A stretch of 64,000 nucleotides of DNA from Clostridium hydrogenum (GTDB lineage Bacteria; Bacillota; Clostridia; Clostridiales; Clostridiaceae): positions 1,054,001 through 1,118,000 of the forward strand of contig NZ_JAEACT010000003.1 of assembly GCF_021432385.1 (NCBI RefSeq), given 5' to 3'. Both the position numbers and the translations under genes were made by a program. Each line of letters begins with the position of its first letter. Position 1 is the stretch's first letter. Positions 1-9,562 of the stretch are shown here, one piece after another. The notes under the pieces are model-generated. The model had not been told where the DNA came from, ran no database searches, and saw only the letters and a program-made list of their open reading frames with translations.

Positions 1-3000
1 TCTGCATCTACTACTACTGAATATTGTGCTATGCTAGCTTTTTCTGAATCTGGAACAGAGAAACTTAATGTTACATTTCCATTATCAAGTAATTGATTAT
101 TCTTTAAGCTGAGTGTTAAATTACTTGTTGTTACATTTGTATCATATTCATCTCCGACATTTCCTGCATTATCCATTGGTAATATAGCAATTTTGCTATT
201 TCCTTTTGGTACTGTTACTTCAACATCATAACTTCCGTCTGCATTAGCAGTTGCATTAGTCAATTTTAAAGTTGTTACATCGTCATTTACCATTACTCCA
301 AATTTTGATACACCTGATAAATTGTCTGATGCTTTAATGTTAAGTTTAACTGTTGTACTATTTTCTGTTGTTGAAGAAACTGAAGATACTGTTGGTGCTG
401 TTGAGTCAACTTTTATTGGCATTTTTAATGTTTGCCAAGTTGCTCCATTATAGTCTACTACATCTCTAACTTGATAATAGTATTGACCATCTGGTGCTGT
501 CTCATATTTTCCCGTATTTGAATTATAAATTTTTCCATCCCATAAAAGATTACTATCAATTGTGTATGGACTTTCTTCTGAATCATTAAATTTATTCTTT
601 ATTACATTAGATTTTGTATCTATAGTTTTAACCACATTATTATTTGAATCTACTATTTCAGCAACTTGATTCTTTGCATTTCTAAGGTGCGTAAGTGCTG
701 GTATTACATTTTCATTTACAGCATCTGCATTTCCGCTTATAGCTATATCGTCTGGATCTATTGTTGTTCCATCTGAAGCTATTCCTAAGTATGATAATGA
801 ACCTTTGCTATCTTGAGTCATTAAAGCTGTGTCACCTAATATTGTGTTATCGCTATCCCATACCGGTGCATCAATAATTGAAGGCTTAGACCAATCTCCA
901 TAGAAGCCCATATATGGAATGCCTAATGTTGGTGCTGCAACACCGTCTTCAGTAGAGCCTTCAGGTACAAAACTTATATATCCTTCTGCATAAATTTCCT
1001 TTGGTGCTGTAGTTGGTATATTAACTGTAACTGTAACCTGTGTTTGTCCTTTACTTGGTACAGTTACCTTGTTTTTATCAAAGTTTACAGTCGCTCCATC
1101 TAATTTAACATCATAAGATTCTCCACTTTGATCCTTTTGTTCTTCTGTCATTACACCACTTAAATCTTTAACATCATAAGTTACATCTGCATTTCCATAG
1201 TTTCTAAGATTTAACTTAAAAGTAGCTGTATTTCCGCTTATTTGTCTCAAAGCTACATCTGCTACCCCATCAGCGCCTGTTACAGTTACATAGTCATTAA
1301 CTGCTGAAAGTGCATTTACAAGACCTGCTCCTTGTCTTCTTGGTGAGTATGGAAGAATATTTGCTGTAGAATCTGTAGAATCTGTTAAAACTGTAGCCGT
1401 ATTCATTGTTATATTCTTAGCAAGTTTTACTGTATCTTCATTCTTAGGATATCCTTGCTTTTCAAGATTTTGAAGTATAAGAGCTTCTGTTCCAGCTATA
1501 TATGGTGAAGCCATTGATGTACCTGACATATTCTGATACTGGTTATTATTAGCTGTAGACCATATATTTCCACCAGGTGCTGTCATTTCTGGTTTGAAAC
1601 TTAAATCTGGAGTAGGACCCCAGGATGTAAAGTCTGACATTTGTCCTGTTGCTGGATTTGGTGAAGTTCCTACATTTCCTTTGAAGTATATCTTTAAACC
1701 AGAACCAATTTTGCTAAGTAAACTCATACCATCTTGCTGAGAAATAAATATTGCTGGAATTTTAACTGAAGCATCAGTAACCATACTTACTAGGCCTTCT
1801 GGACGATTATCATATACAATAACACCAGCTGCACCTGCTGCTTGAGCATTAAGCTTTTTATTAAGGAAATTAATATTTCCTCTTTTAATTAATGCTATTT
1901 TTCCAGTTAAATCTTTTCCAGTAAAATCACTTGTATCACCATATCCACAATCTACAACCTCATATCCACTAGAATTAGTAATTCCATGAGTTTTGTCCAA
2001 AGGATTAATTTCAGATGTTGCATATCCAATTGGTGCTGTACTATTACCAGCAGTTGAAGTATAGTCAAAACCATAAGAAGTTACATTTGTATTTTCAAAG
2101 GATGCATTTGTTATAGCATCTTCTGTAGTTCCTGGTGTTCCAACTTCTGCTGTATCTGGTGTTTGACTTAAATTATATGGTGTTGTTGAATAATTTGCAT
2201 TTCCTGCTGAGATAGATACTAAGGTACCTCTTTTTACAGCTTCACTTATAGCAGCTTGCTCTGGATCTTCTGGATCTTGGAAACCACCATCTGATCCTAA
2301 ACTCATATTTATTACATCTGCACCGTGTGCAACTGAATCTTCTATAGCTGCAATTGTATCATCATCAAAAGCTGATGGCATGTCCGGATTATTTGAGAAA
2401 ACCTTCATTGCAAGTAATTGTGCTTCTGGCGCAACGCCTTTAACTGCCTTATTTTGAGCAACTTCAGCATCAGTTCCATTAGCTCCTACTATACCTGCAA
2501 CGTGCATTCCGTGCATTTCTGTTTTTGGATTTCTGTCTACAACGTCATCATTATCATCTGCAAAGTTGTGACCATATGGTACTTTTATTGAGAACTCTGA
2601 ACCAGCTTTAACAGTTTGAATTTTTGCTTTGCTTGGATCGGTAAGTCTCATATCCTTATGTGTAGCATCTATTCCAGTATCGATGATAGCTACTACCATT
2701 CCTTCGCCTTTATATCCTGTTTGCTGAATTGCCTCTGGTATTTTTCCTATTTCTTTAGCAGTATTCATATTAGGATCTACTTTATATTCCTTTGCAACAC
2801 TAACATGCTTAACCCCAGGCATATTTTCGTAGCTACTAATATATTTTGCTTTAGTTTCAACGCTAAAACCATTTAGTAGTAAATAATATGAATCCTTAAT
2901 TTTTGCACTTGGATTTATATTTGTTGCTTCTGTTTTATATGTGCTTTGTGAATTTAAAACTTTTTGCTTTAAAGCTGAATCTTGTGAAATTTCTTTAAGT

Positions 3001-3290
3001 GATTTGCTACCTGCATAATCCTTTAAAGCTTTTTCATTTAATTGAACAATAAGCCTAACACTATCATCAGGCTTGTACTTTGTAACATCAATGTTATTTT
3101 TTGTTTTAACCTTTGAAGTTTGAATTTGATTTTGATAAAGTTTCTTTATCGCATCTAATACCGCTTGCTTACCAGCTCTATTCGCTTGATCAGCATTGCT
3201 TGTTGCTGCAAACACTCCATTTCCAGCAATAGACGCAGTAAGTGCTGCTGCTGTTAACGAACTTAATATTCTTGTCTTTTTGCTTGTCAT
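1..3290 (-). CDS. Secreted S8 (subtilisin/lactocepin-like) cell-envelope serine protease, 3' end outside the window
   Basis: An open frame of 1096 codons runs from ATG at 3290 off the left edge, so the C-terminus is missing. ATG follows AAGGGGGA. Residues 1-29 form a Sec signal peptide (KK near the start, hydrophobic core, cleavage near VFA-A). A propeptide-inhibitor-like stretch (about 60-170) precedes the subtilisin domain. The catalytic triad is visible: Asp204 in AIIDTGID, His260 in MHGMHVAG and Ser592 in SGTSMASPY. The long His-Ser gap holds a PA-domain-like insert (about 380-540, with GKIALIKRG and AGAAGVIVYDN), as in lactocepin and C5a-peptidase types. Beta-rich Fn3/Ig-like modules follow from about 640 onward. 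It probably degrades extracellular protein or processes surface proteins. The lost C-terminus may carry the wall anchor. Family assignment is firm, substrate unknown. Confidence 0.93.
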   Translation of the reverse strand, partial: MTSKKTRILSSLTAAALTASIAGNGVFAATSNADQANRAGKQAVLDAIKKLYQNQIQTSKVKTKNNIDVTKYKPDDSVRLIVQLNEKALKDYAGSKSLKEISQDSALKQKVLNSQSTYKTEATNINPSAKIKDSYYLLLNGFSVETKAKYISSYENMPGVKHVSVAKEYKVDPNMNTAKEIGKIPEAIQQTGYKGEGMVVAIIDTGIDATHKDMRLTDPSKAKIQTVKAGSEFSIKVPYGHNFADDNDDVVDRNPKTEMHGMHVAGIVGANGTDAEVAQNKAVKGVAPEAQLLAMKVFSNNPDMPSAFDDDTIAAIEDSVAHGADVINMSLGSDGGFQDPEDPEQAAISEAVKRGTLVSISAGNANYSTTPYNLSQTPDTAEVGTPGTTEDAITNASFENTNVTSYGFDYTSTAGNSTAPIGYATSEINPLDKTHGITNSSGYEVVDCGYGDTSDFTGKDLTGKIALIKRGNINFLNKKLNAQAAGAAGVIVYDNRPEGLVSMVTDASVKIPAIFISQQDGMSLLSKIGSGLKIYFKGNVGTSPNPATGQMSDFTSWGPTPDLSFKPEMTAPGGNIWSTANNNQYQNMSGTSMASPYIAGTEALILQNLEKQGYPKNEDTVKLAKNITMNTATVLTDSTDSTANILPYSPRRQGAGLVNALSAVNDYVTVTGADGVADVALRQISGNTATFKLNLRNYGNADVTYDVKDLSGVMTEEQKDQSGESYDVKLDGATVNFDKNKVTVPSKGQTQVTVTVNIPTTAPKEIYAEGYISFVPEGSTEDGVAAPTLGIPYMGFYGDWSKPSIIDAPVWDSDNTILGDTALMTQDSKGSLSYLGIASDGTTIDPDDIAISGNADAVNENVIPALTHLRNAKNQVAEIVDSNNNVVKTIDTKSNVIKNKFNDSEESPYTIDSNLLWDGKIYNSNTGKYETAPDGQYYYQVRDVVDYNGATWQTLKMPIKVDSTAPTVSSVSSTTENSTTVKLNIKASDNLSGVSKFGVMVNDDVTTLKLTNATANADGSYDVEVTVPKGNSKIAILPMDNAGNVGDEYDTNVTTSNLTLSLKNNQLLDNGNVTLSFSVPDSEKASIAQYSVVVDA

Positions 3291-3503
3291 AATTTTCCCC
3301 CTTTTTATTAAGATAAACTAACCTCAAACTTGATGTTAAGTTATTCATTATTTTAAACATCTTGGTAATAATGAATTTTATTAGTTTACCAACATCTTTT
3401 AACCAATTTTAAAAGTTTATCTAATTTTATCATTTTATTAATACAATATCAATATACATATTAAATTATTTATATTTTTCACTATTTATTAATAAAAATT
3501 TTG

Positions 3504-3719
3504 AAACAAAGTACAAAGTACAAAGTATAGAGTACAGAGAAGGATGATTTTTCTCCGCGAGCGTAGAAAAATCTGAAAACTTATTTTTTATTGCTGCGCA
3601 ATCGTGCCATTAATGGCACTCAGCGAAGCTGCCATTATATAAGTTCTAAGATTTACCTGACGTAAGGAAGGTAAATCCTCCTTCTTTGTACTTTGTACTT
3701 TGTACTTTATACTTTGTTT
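3504..3719. repeat. Heptamer-armed palindromic element, copy A (full length)
   Basis: Arms at 3504-3547 and 3676-3719 are near-perfect inverted repeats built of 7-bp units (CAAAGTA type). Inside are hairpin Q at 3545-3573 (GATTTTTCT paired with AGAAAAATC), a GTGCCATTAATGGCAC hairpin at 3604-3619, and hairpin P at 3649-3677 (GATTTACC paired with GGTAAATC). The core between them matches copies G (opposite orientation) and K (same orientation). It abuts the stop codon of the gene at 3724. In the rest of this intergenic region (3291-3503) I see only AT-rich leader of the protease gene and no convincing promoter. Confidence 0.85.
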
Positions 3720-3723
3720 TAAA

Positions 3724-4518
3724 TTATTTGTCTTGATAAATTGGTGGTTCAATACCATTTTCTGTTGGAATTTTATTTATTCTATCTAAAAGATATTGTT
3801 TTAATTTTGATTCTGGTAATATTAATGTACTACTTTCTGCTTTTGCCACATCAACAATTTTATGGCTTGCTTCTGCATCATTAACTGCGTTAACCGCATT
3901 TTTTATATTTGCTTTAGTTTCATCTGTAATATTTTTGCTAGCTAATTCATCAATCAACTCGTTTAAGTCATTAAGCCTTTTGCTAAGCATATTTTTACTT
4001 ACACCTTCCATTAAATTATTTACAGCTTGTTCTGCCTCCTGAACCGCCTCACTGGATATTGTTCCTTCTGCATTATGTACTAAATTTTCTGAAACTTTAA
4101 TTTTTGCTTCTTCATCCTTACTGCAAGTATTAAACGGTATAATTATATTTTTACTAAGTACTTTGCTATCTTCACTTAGCAATTTTTTATCAATATAAAT
4201 ATAATATTCTGAATTATAATTATATTTTTGTACTGGCGTTATTGCTATAGAATGCAAATCATCACATTCCGTTACCTTGATAGCAATTTTATTATTGTTA
4301 TCATCGTATACACTTATGCAAGCTGCATTGCTGCTGTCAATTTGTACTTCCTTATTAAAAGTAATTGTCCAAACTTTATCTAAAAGTGCATCATCTTGTT
4401 CTTTTAACTCTGTATAATCTTGTGGATAATTAAAGTTTGCTGCATTACATGTAGTTAACGGAATACTTAAAACTATGATAATTGAAAGTAGAAAATAAAA
4501 AATAGATTTCTTTTTCAA
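3724..4518 (-). CDS. Secreted protein with SbsA-type Ig-like domain
   Basis: 264 codons. I choose TTG at 4518 because AAGGGGGA lies 7-8 bases upstream. A GTG 33 bases further up (4551) lies inside repeat B and lacks a ribosome binding site. Residues 1-28 are a signal peptide (KKK, long hydrophobic stretch, cleavage near CNAA-NF); PLTTC is not a good lipobox. Residues about 30-130 resemble the SbsA Ig-like fold of surface proteins (VWTITFNKEV, with paired strands ending IIIPFNT). The remainder is charged and helical. Both ends abut copies of the heptamer-armed repeat. It neighbours surface-protein genes, so an envelope role is likely, but I do not recognise a specific function. Confidence 0.75.
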   Translation of the reverse strand: MKKKSIFYFLLSIIIVLSIPLTTCNAANFNYPQDYTELKEQDDALLDKVWTITFNKEVQIDSSNAACISVYDDNNNKIAIKVTECDDLHSIAITPVQKYNYNSEYYIYIDKKLLSEDSKVLSKNIIIPFNTCSKDEEAKIKVSENLVHNAEGTISSEAVQEAEQAVNNLMEGVSKNMLSKRLNDLNELIDELASKNITDETKANIKNAVNAVNDAEASHKIVDVAKAESSTLILPESKLKQYLLDRINKIPTENGIEPPIYQDK

Positions 4519-4543
4519 TTTAACTTCCCCCTTACTTAGAAAG

Positions 4544-4635
4544 CAATTCACAGTTCACAATTCACAATAAGTTGTTAGATTTTCTGCTTCGGCAGAAAAT
4601 CATCCCCACCATTGTGAATTGTGAATTGTGCATTG
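4544..4635. repeat. Heptamer-armed palindromic element, copy B (short form)
   Basis: Arms of ATTCACA-type heptamers (4544-4569 and 4606-4635) enclose only one hairpin, AGATTTTCTG paired with CAGAAAATC. The P hairpin and the core are missing. It lies directly upstream of the gene starting at 4518. Confidence 0.75.
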
Positions 4636-4824
4636 ATAATATTACCAGTATATCAAGAAAATTTATGATTTTCAACTATAATTTAACTTTTTATATGGCA
4701 TAAATATTAATTTCTTAAAAACCTTTCAAATCATTTATGCATATACAACTTGGAACATTGAAATTGCAAATACCAAGTTTATCCTAACAGCAATACTTTT
4801 CAATATATATTAATATAAAAAAAT

Positions 4825-4850
4825 AAGAGAAGAACTTTCGTTCTTCTCTT
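4825..4850 (-). terminator. Rho-independent terminator of the surface-protein operon
   Basis: A perfect stem AAGAGAAGAA/TTCTTCTCTT (plus one C-G pair) with a 4-base loop. On the minus strand it is followed by ATTTTTTTATA, so it ends transcripts coming from 7507-4868. The remainder of 4636-4867 is AT-rich with no further feature seen. Confidence 0.9.
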
Positions 4851-4867
4851 TTTTTACTTAAACTATA

Positions 4868-7507
4868 TTATTGTATAGCTAAAGTGTAAGTTACAGGTGT
4901 ATATCCTGCTGGTACTCCAAAAGAAACTGTTGCTGTTACTCCAGCATTTGCTAAATCTCCAAGAGTAATTGCACTATATGGTTTGTTTAATGCAACACTA
5001 AGTGCAGTCTTTAATGCAGTTGCATCTGCAGCTTTTGTTAAAGTATAAGTATTTCCACTAAATGTAACTGTTATGTTGCTTGGTGCAGCATAATTAGATA
5101 TATTAGCTAAAATATTTGCTTTATTTAATACATTGCTTAATAAAACTGATTTTCCAGTTGCAGATAAAGTAGTTGTTAATGTAGTTCCATTAGCTACAAC
5201 TAATCCATTATTAGTTCCAAGTATATTTTGTGCTATACCTTGTACTGCTAAATTTCCAACATTAACTTGGATTGATATTGGAGCTATAGTTGGATCAGTA
5301 AATCTGTAAGTTAATGTAGTAGTTCCTACACCCTTAACTGTATAGTTGTTATCATCTAACACAGAATGATTTGATGAGTATACATACATTACTTCAGAAG
5401 GCATTACAACATTAGTAAAATCTGAAGCAGTTGCAACTGTTCCATCTTTATATTTTGCTGATAACTTAGCATATACTGCTGCTTTAACATCTAAGTTTGC
5501 TGGTACTTCAACAGCAGTAGCATTAGCTGAAATACTAACAACTGGATTAACTACAGTTGTATTAACTAAAGAAACATTTACTGTTCCAATTGTTAATGAT
5601 CCTTCTTTAACTGTAACTATATCTGTTCCAGTTGTGTTTTTAGTACTCTTAGTAGTATCTACTGTAAATGTTCCATTATTTTGATCTAAATAAATTCCTG
5701 CAGTAGATCCTGTAGATTCAGTTGTAAATGTTGTAGTTGGTGTAACATCTGCAACGTAGTTTCCGCTAGCATCTACAGTATAAACTTTATATTCTGCATC
5801 AGTATTCTTTGCTGCTGCATTTAAATCTATCTTTCCATCATCAAGAGTTACAATCTTATATCCTGCAACAGCGCTTGGTTTTACAGCTGTTACTGGTATA
5901 GTTAATGTAGCTGTAGTTTGAGCACCAGTAAATGAATCAGTAGTAGTATAATTTACTGTTACTGTAGTAGTTCCTGCTGCAACGCCAGTAATATCAACGC
6001 TATTGCTAGTATTTGTTACTGTTGCAACTTTTGAATCAGCTGAAGTTGCTGTTAAAGTTCCACCAGTTATTGCATTTCCATATTGATCTTTGAAAGTAAG
6101 ATTAACTACTTTATCAAATCCATTGGAAACTGAAACTGCTGTTGTATCAGGAGTTATTGTAGTTGCAACTGGATCTGCTTTAACAACTACTGGAATAGTC
6201 TTGCTTGCTGTTCCATTAGTAACATTAACATAAGCTGTTCCTGCTGCTACTGGTGTTACTACTCCTGTAACTTGATCAACTGTAACTACTGAAGGATTTA
6301 AAGATGTAAATGTTGTTCCAGTTGGAGTTGGATTAACAGCGTTTCCACTTACAAAATCATTTCCATATTGATCTTTAAATGCTGCTTGTAATGTAGCTTG
6401 GCCGTATAATTCATTTGATTTACTATCAAACATAGTTCCATTTAAATATAATGTAGCAACACCATTATCAGTTGCAGTACCATCTGTTAAATTAAATGTA
6501 TTTACAGTTGTAGCAACTGAATTAGCTACACTTAATTTAACTTGTTGAGTTGCTATTGAAGCATTGTCAGTTATAGAAGCTGTAACAAATACAAATCCTC
6601 CATTAGCTAATGATACCTTTGATACTCCATCAACAAGTGCTGTTGAAGCTGTGAATGTAACATCATTTAAGTAATCTGGTGTTATATCATTTCCATTAGC
6701 ATCAGTTATAGTGATGTAGTTCTTTAAATCTACTGTTCCTGAAGGTATTGTAGTTGTTTTGAACTTAATTGCTGCTGGTTTTGCTTTAGCATAAGTTACT
6801 GAAGTATCTTTAGTTGTAAGAGTTGTACCATCAGCTGCTGTAATATTTTGTGCTGTAACTGTATAAGTAGCTCCGTCAGTTAATGCATCATATAATACTA
6901 CGTCTACTGAAGTTGGATCAGTAGTTTCTGATGTTACTGTATTTACATATTCTTGGTTTCCGTTAGCATCTTTAACAACAAAGTTTATTGGTTGTAAACC
7001 ACTAACTGGTTTGCTGAATGTAACTTTTAATGTTGTAGCACTTGTAGCTGTTACTGATTTTACAGAAAGACCTTCTGGTGTAACAGTTACTTGACCATCT
7101 GATCCAACTGCTACATCTGAAACTGGGTTAGATGGTGTAATTACATCTTTGCTAGTTGATGTGTAAGCATTTAAATCAAATGCAGTTCCTACTAATTGGG
7201 CATTTTCAAAAGCAGCTTGAACCTTTGAGAAGTCAATATATCCTGTTACGTCGTCCTTTAAAGCTTCAATGCTTCCGTTCTTTAAATTAGTTAAATAATT
7301 TTGGTATAATGCACCTTTTGTAGAATCCATTTGATAATCATCAAAAGCGCCTGTTAATGATTGAAGATTGTAAGAATAATCATTAGTTCCGCTTTTTACT
7401 ACTACGTCAGTAGTTTTAGCAAAAGCTGTTGTTCCTAAAGCTGTTGTAATTAAACCAGCTAAAGCAGCTGTTGATAAAACTGATACGATTTTTTTATTGT
7501 TAGCCAT
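4868..7507 (-). CDS. Large secreted S-layer/adhesin-like protein with bacterial Ig-like domains
   Basis: 879 aa with a signal peptide (MANNKK, hydrophobic core, cleavage near AFA-K at 30). After an N-terminal helical region (about 35-115) come Thr/Val-rich beta modules. At least two are BIG2-like: roughly 350-445 (with GTAYVNVT) and 450-545 (with GTTTVTVNYTT). Cysteine is absent and the composition is acidic and Thr/Val/Asn-rich, typical of S-layer or surface proteins. GGGAGG precedes ATG. It is the second gene of an operon, 60 bp after the 450-aa surface protein at 7568, and is followed by a strong terminator. No SLH or cell-wall-binding-2 repeat was recognised, so the way it attaches is unclear. 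The surface role is inferred. Confidence 0.8.
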   Translation of the reverse strand: MANNKKIVSVLSTAALAGLITTALGTTAFAKTTDVVVKSGTNDYSYNLQSLTGAFDDYQMDSTKGALYQNYLTNLKNGSIEALKDDVTGYIDFSKVQAAFENAQLVGTAFDLNAYTSTSKDVITPSNPVSDVAVGSDGQVTVTPEGLSVKSVTATSATTLKVTFSKPVSGLQPINFVVKDANGNQEYVNTVTSETTDPTSVDVVLYDALTDGATYTVTAQNITAADGTTLTTKDTSVTYAKAKPAAIKFKTTTIPSGTVDLKNYITITDANGNDITPDYLNDVTFTASTALVDGVSKVSLANGGFVFVTASITDNASIATQQVKLSVANSVATTVNTFNLTDGTATDNGVATLYLNGTMFDSKSNELYGQATLQAAFKDQYGNDFVSGNAVNPTPTGTTFTSLNPSVVTVDQVTGVVTPVAAGTAYVNVTNGTASKTIPVVVKADPVATTITPDTTAVSVSNGFDKVVNLTFKDQYGNAITGGTLTATSADSKVATVTNTSNSVDITGVAAGTTTVTVNYTTTDSFTGAQTTATLTIPVTAVKPSAVAGYKIVTLDDGKIDLNAAAKNTDAEYKVYTVDASGNYVADVTPTTTFTTESTGSTAGIYLDQNNGTFTVDTTKSTKNTTGTDIVTVKEGSLTIGTVNVSLVNTTVVNPVVSISANATAVEVPANLDVKAAVYAKLSAKYKDGTVATASDFTNVVMPSEVMYVYSSNHSVLDDNNYTVKGVGTTTLTYRFTDPTIAPISIQVNVGNLAVQGIAQNILGTNNGLVVANGTTLTTTLSATGKSVLLSNVLNKANILANISNYAAPSNITVTFSGNTYTLTKAADATALKTALSVALNKPYSAITLGDLANAGVTATVSFGVPAGYTPVTYTLAIQ

Positions 7508-7567
7508 GTAAACTTACCTCCCTATAATAAAAGAAATATTTATAATTATTTTAATTTATAACTTATA

Positions 7568-8920
7568 CTATTTTGCAGCTACAGTGTAGTTTGCTGCTGT
7601 TGTTAAAGCAGTTGCATCTACAGTGTTAACTGTTCCGTAGAACACTCCATTAGTTGCACTGTATTTAAGTGCTGTTCCACTAAATGAAACGTTGTATAAT
7701 GTTTGATCAACTCCGCCAGCTAACTTTACTGTTACAAAAGTTTGTCCTGGTAATAATCCTGGTTTTGTAGTTATTGTAGTTGTATCTACAGAAGCTGCTG
7801 TTGGTGTTGGTGTTGGAGTTGGTGTTGAAGTTGTAACTGTATAACTAGTTGGATCTCCTAAAAGTTTAGCATCAACTGAGTTAACTGTTCCATAGAATAC
7901 TCCATTAGTTGCACTGTATTTAAGTGCTGTTCCTTGGAATGAAACACTGCAAGTTGATTGATCAGTTGTTCCAGTTAATTTTAATGTTACAAAAGTTTGT
8001 CCTGGTAATAATCCTGGTTTTGTAGTTATTGTAGTTGCATCTACAGTTGGTGTAGTTGATACTGGAGTTGCAGCTTTAACTGTAACAGTTGTTATAGACC
8101 ATCCATCTCTTGCAGCTGTCTTATTAACATCTGGTGCTGACCAAGCTATTACTTCATAAGTTCCAGCTTCTGCTGGAGTCCAATCAACTGATGTAGCATA
8201 TGTGCTGTTTAATACAGTTTGATTAGTAATATCTTTTCCAAGTTCTCTAACTACTAATTTGTATTTAGCTCCATTATTTTGTCCTGCAAAACCTTTGAAT
8301 GTTACTTTTTGTCCTGCTACAAATGAATTTGAACTAAATGCGAAATCGCTATCCATATCATTGTAGTTTCCCTTGCTAGCTATAGCATTGAAACGTGTAG
8401 TTTTAACTATATCAAATTTTTGTTCTGTACCAGTTTTTGTACCATCATCAACTCCATTACTGTTGATGAAATGTCCATATGAGTTTGTTCCAGCAGTTCC
8501 TGCTACTTTAGCATATACAGCTACACTGTATTGTCCTTTTGCAAAAGTAAATCCTGATTTAACTGGAATTGCATATGGTGAGTTATTTCCACTTACTGCA
8601 TCTGTGTAACCAACGTTACCTTTTCCATCTACTGACACTACTTGCCATTTTGCATTTGGATCAGTTGTTGATTTAACCCATAATTCATATTGTACTTGTC
8701 CATTGTAGTTTGTATCTACAACCATAGAATCTGCTTCACCGGCAACTAACATTGATCTTTGTGCAAAGAAGTAATTAAAACTTTTAAGTGCACTAGTTGG
8801 AGCAGTTGCTGTTGCAGTTGCTACTACTGTTGTAGCAGCCTTTGCTGGTTTAACAGCTACTAATGAAGTTGAAACTAAAGCTGCTGTTAAAACTAAACCT
8901 AATGTCTTTTTGAAATTCAT
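7568..8920 (-). CDS. Secreted surface protein with duplicated C-terminal module
   Basis: 450 aa with a clear signal peptide (MNFKK, cleavage near AKA-A at about 29). The N-terminal two thirds hold two Tyr/Trp-rich beta modules (roughly 45-165 and 170-285) of the kind seen in clostridial triple-tyrosine or adhesion-like proteins. Residues about 293-361 and 381-448 are near copies of one another, each starting TTITTKPGLLPGQTFVT and ending in FYGTVN plus VDA. A TPTPTPTPT linker separates them. TAGGAGGGAT precedes ATG. It is the first gene of the surface operon and is read from the promoter at 9132-9160. I know no enzymatic function for it. Confidence 0.75.
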   Translation of the reverse strand: MNFKKTLGLVLTAALVSTSLVAVKPAKAATTVVATATATAPTSALKSFNYFFAQRSMLVAGEADSMVVDTNYNGQVQYELWVKSTTDPNAKWQVVSVDGKGNVGYTDAVSGNNSPYAIPVKSGFTFAKGQYSVAVYAKVAGTAGTNSYGHFINSNGVDDGTKTGTEQKFDIVKTTRFNAIASKGNYNDMDSDFAFSSNSFVAGQKVTFKGFAGQNNGAKYKLVVRELGKDITNQTVLNSTYATSVDWTPAEAGTYEVIAWSAPDVNKTAARDGWSITTVTVKAATPVSTTPTVDATTITTKPGLLPGQTFVTLKLTGTTDQSTCSVSFQGTALKYSATNGVFYGTVNSVDAKLLGDPTSYTVTTSTPTPTPTPTAASVDTTTITTKPGLLPGQTFVTVKLAGGVDQTLYNVSFSGTALKYSATNGVFYGTVNTVDATALTTAANYTVAAK

Positions 8921-9131
8921 TTACAAATCCCTCCTACTTATTAAGTATCTAACTATAAAATATAAAATATAAAATTAAAAGTTAATATTCACAAAAGTAT
9001 CTGTAAATATTATCTTAGTTTAAACCCTTTACTCCCCAATAAACTAATGTACTTCGATATACAATTTTTTACTTTTATTGAAAAAATAATGTATTTTTAA
9101 GTATAAACGGTTTAAGCAATTTTACCACATA

Positions 9132-9160
9132 AGTATACACTAGTTGTCCATATTTTTCAA
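9132..9160 (-). promoter_or_regulatory. Sigma-A promoter of the surface-protein operon
   Basis: Minus strand: -35 TTGAAA (9155-9160), 17-bp spacer, -10 TATACT (9132-9137). This predicts a 5' leader of about 205 nt before the start at 8920. Long leaders are common on abundant surface-layer mRNAs. I see nothing in 9161-9451 beyond AT-rich sequence. Confidence 0.65.
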
Positions 9161-9451
9161 TATAAAAATAACTTTATATCCAAATAAACGCTTTAATATT
9201 ATTTATCAATATTATTTGCTTGCTCATGTAATAAAATTTACAGCTTACAGCTTTACTAATTATACTTAATTTATTATATATCTTTTATTTTAAAATAGCA
9301 ACATATGTTATATATTTCATTAAAATTATTATGTTTATCAGAGTATATTATATATTTCGTTATAAATCGTCATAACTTTATAATGTAAATCTTGGTGATA
9401 TTGATTAATTTTTCTTATGCTACGCTTTTATAAGTTTGTAGATATTTTTTT

Positions 9452-9555
9452 GTAACTGCGTAAGCAATGAAAAATAAGTTTTAAGATTTTCTGTAGCAAG
9501 GCGGAGGAAAATCCTCCGCCACTGTACTCTGTAATCTGTACTCCGTACTCTATTT
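9452..9555. repeat. Heptamer-armed element, copy C (half element)
   Basis: Only the core end (TGCGTAAGCAAT), the Q-side hairpin and the right arm (TACTCTG-type heptamers) are present; no left arm is found. The hairpin region contains the perfect palindrome GGCGGAGGA-AAA-TCCTCCGCC. The copy lies directly after the buk stop codon at 9563 and may act as its 3' hairpin, although no U-tract follows. Confidence 0.7.
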
Positions 9556-9562
9556 TTAAATT

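Noticed and set aside
2616..2876. Plus-strand 86-codon frame inside the protease gene
   Set aside because: Antisense to a strongly supported coding region with all catalytic motifs; no ribosome binding site.
4519..4551. GTG start at 4551 for the Ig-like secreted protein
   Set aside because: It lies in repeat B without a ribosome binding site, while TTG at 4518 has AAGGGGGA and begins a proper signal peptide.
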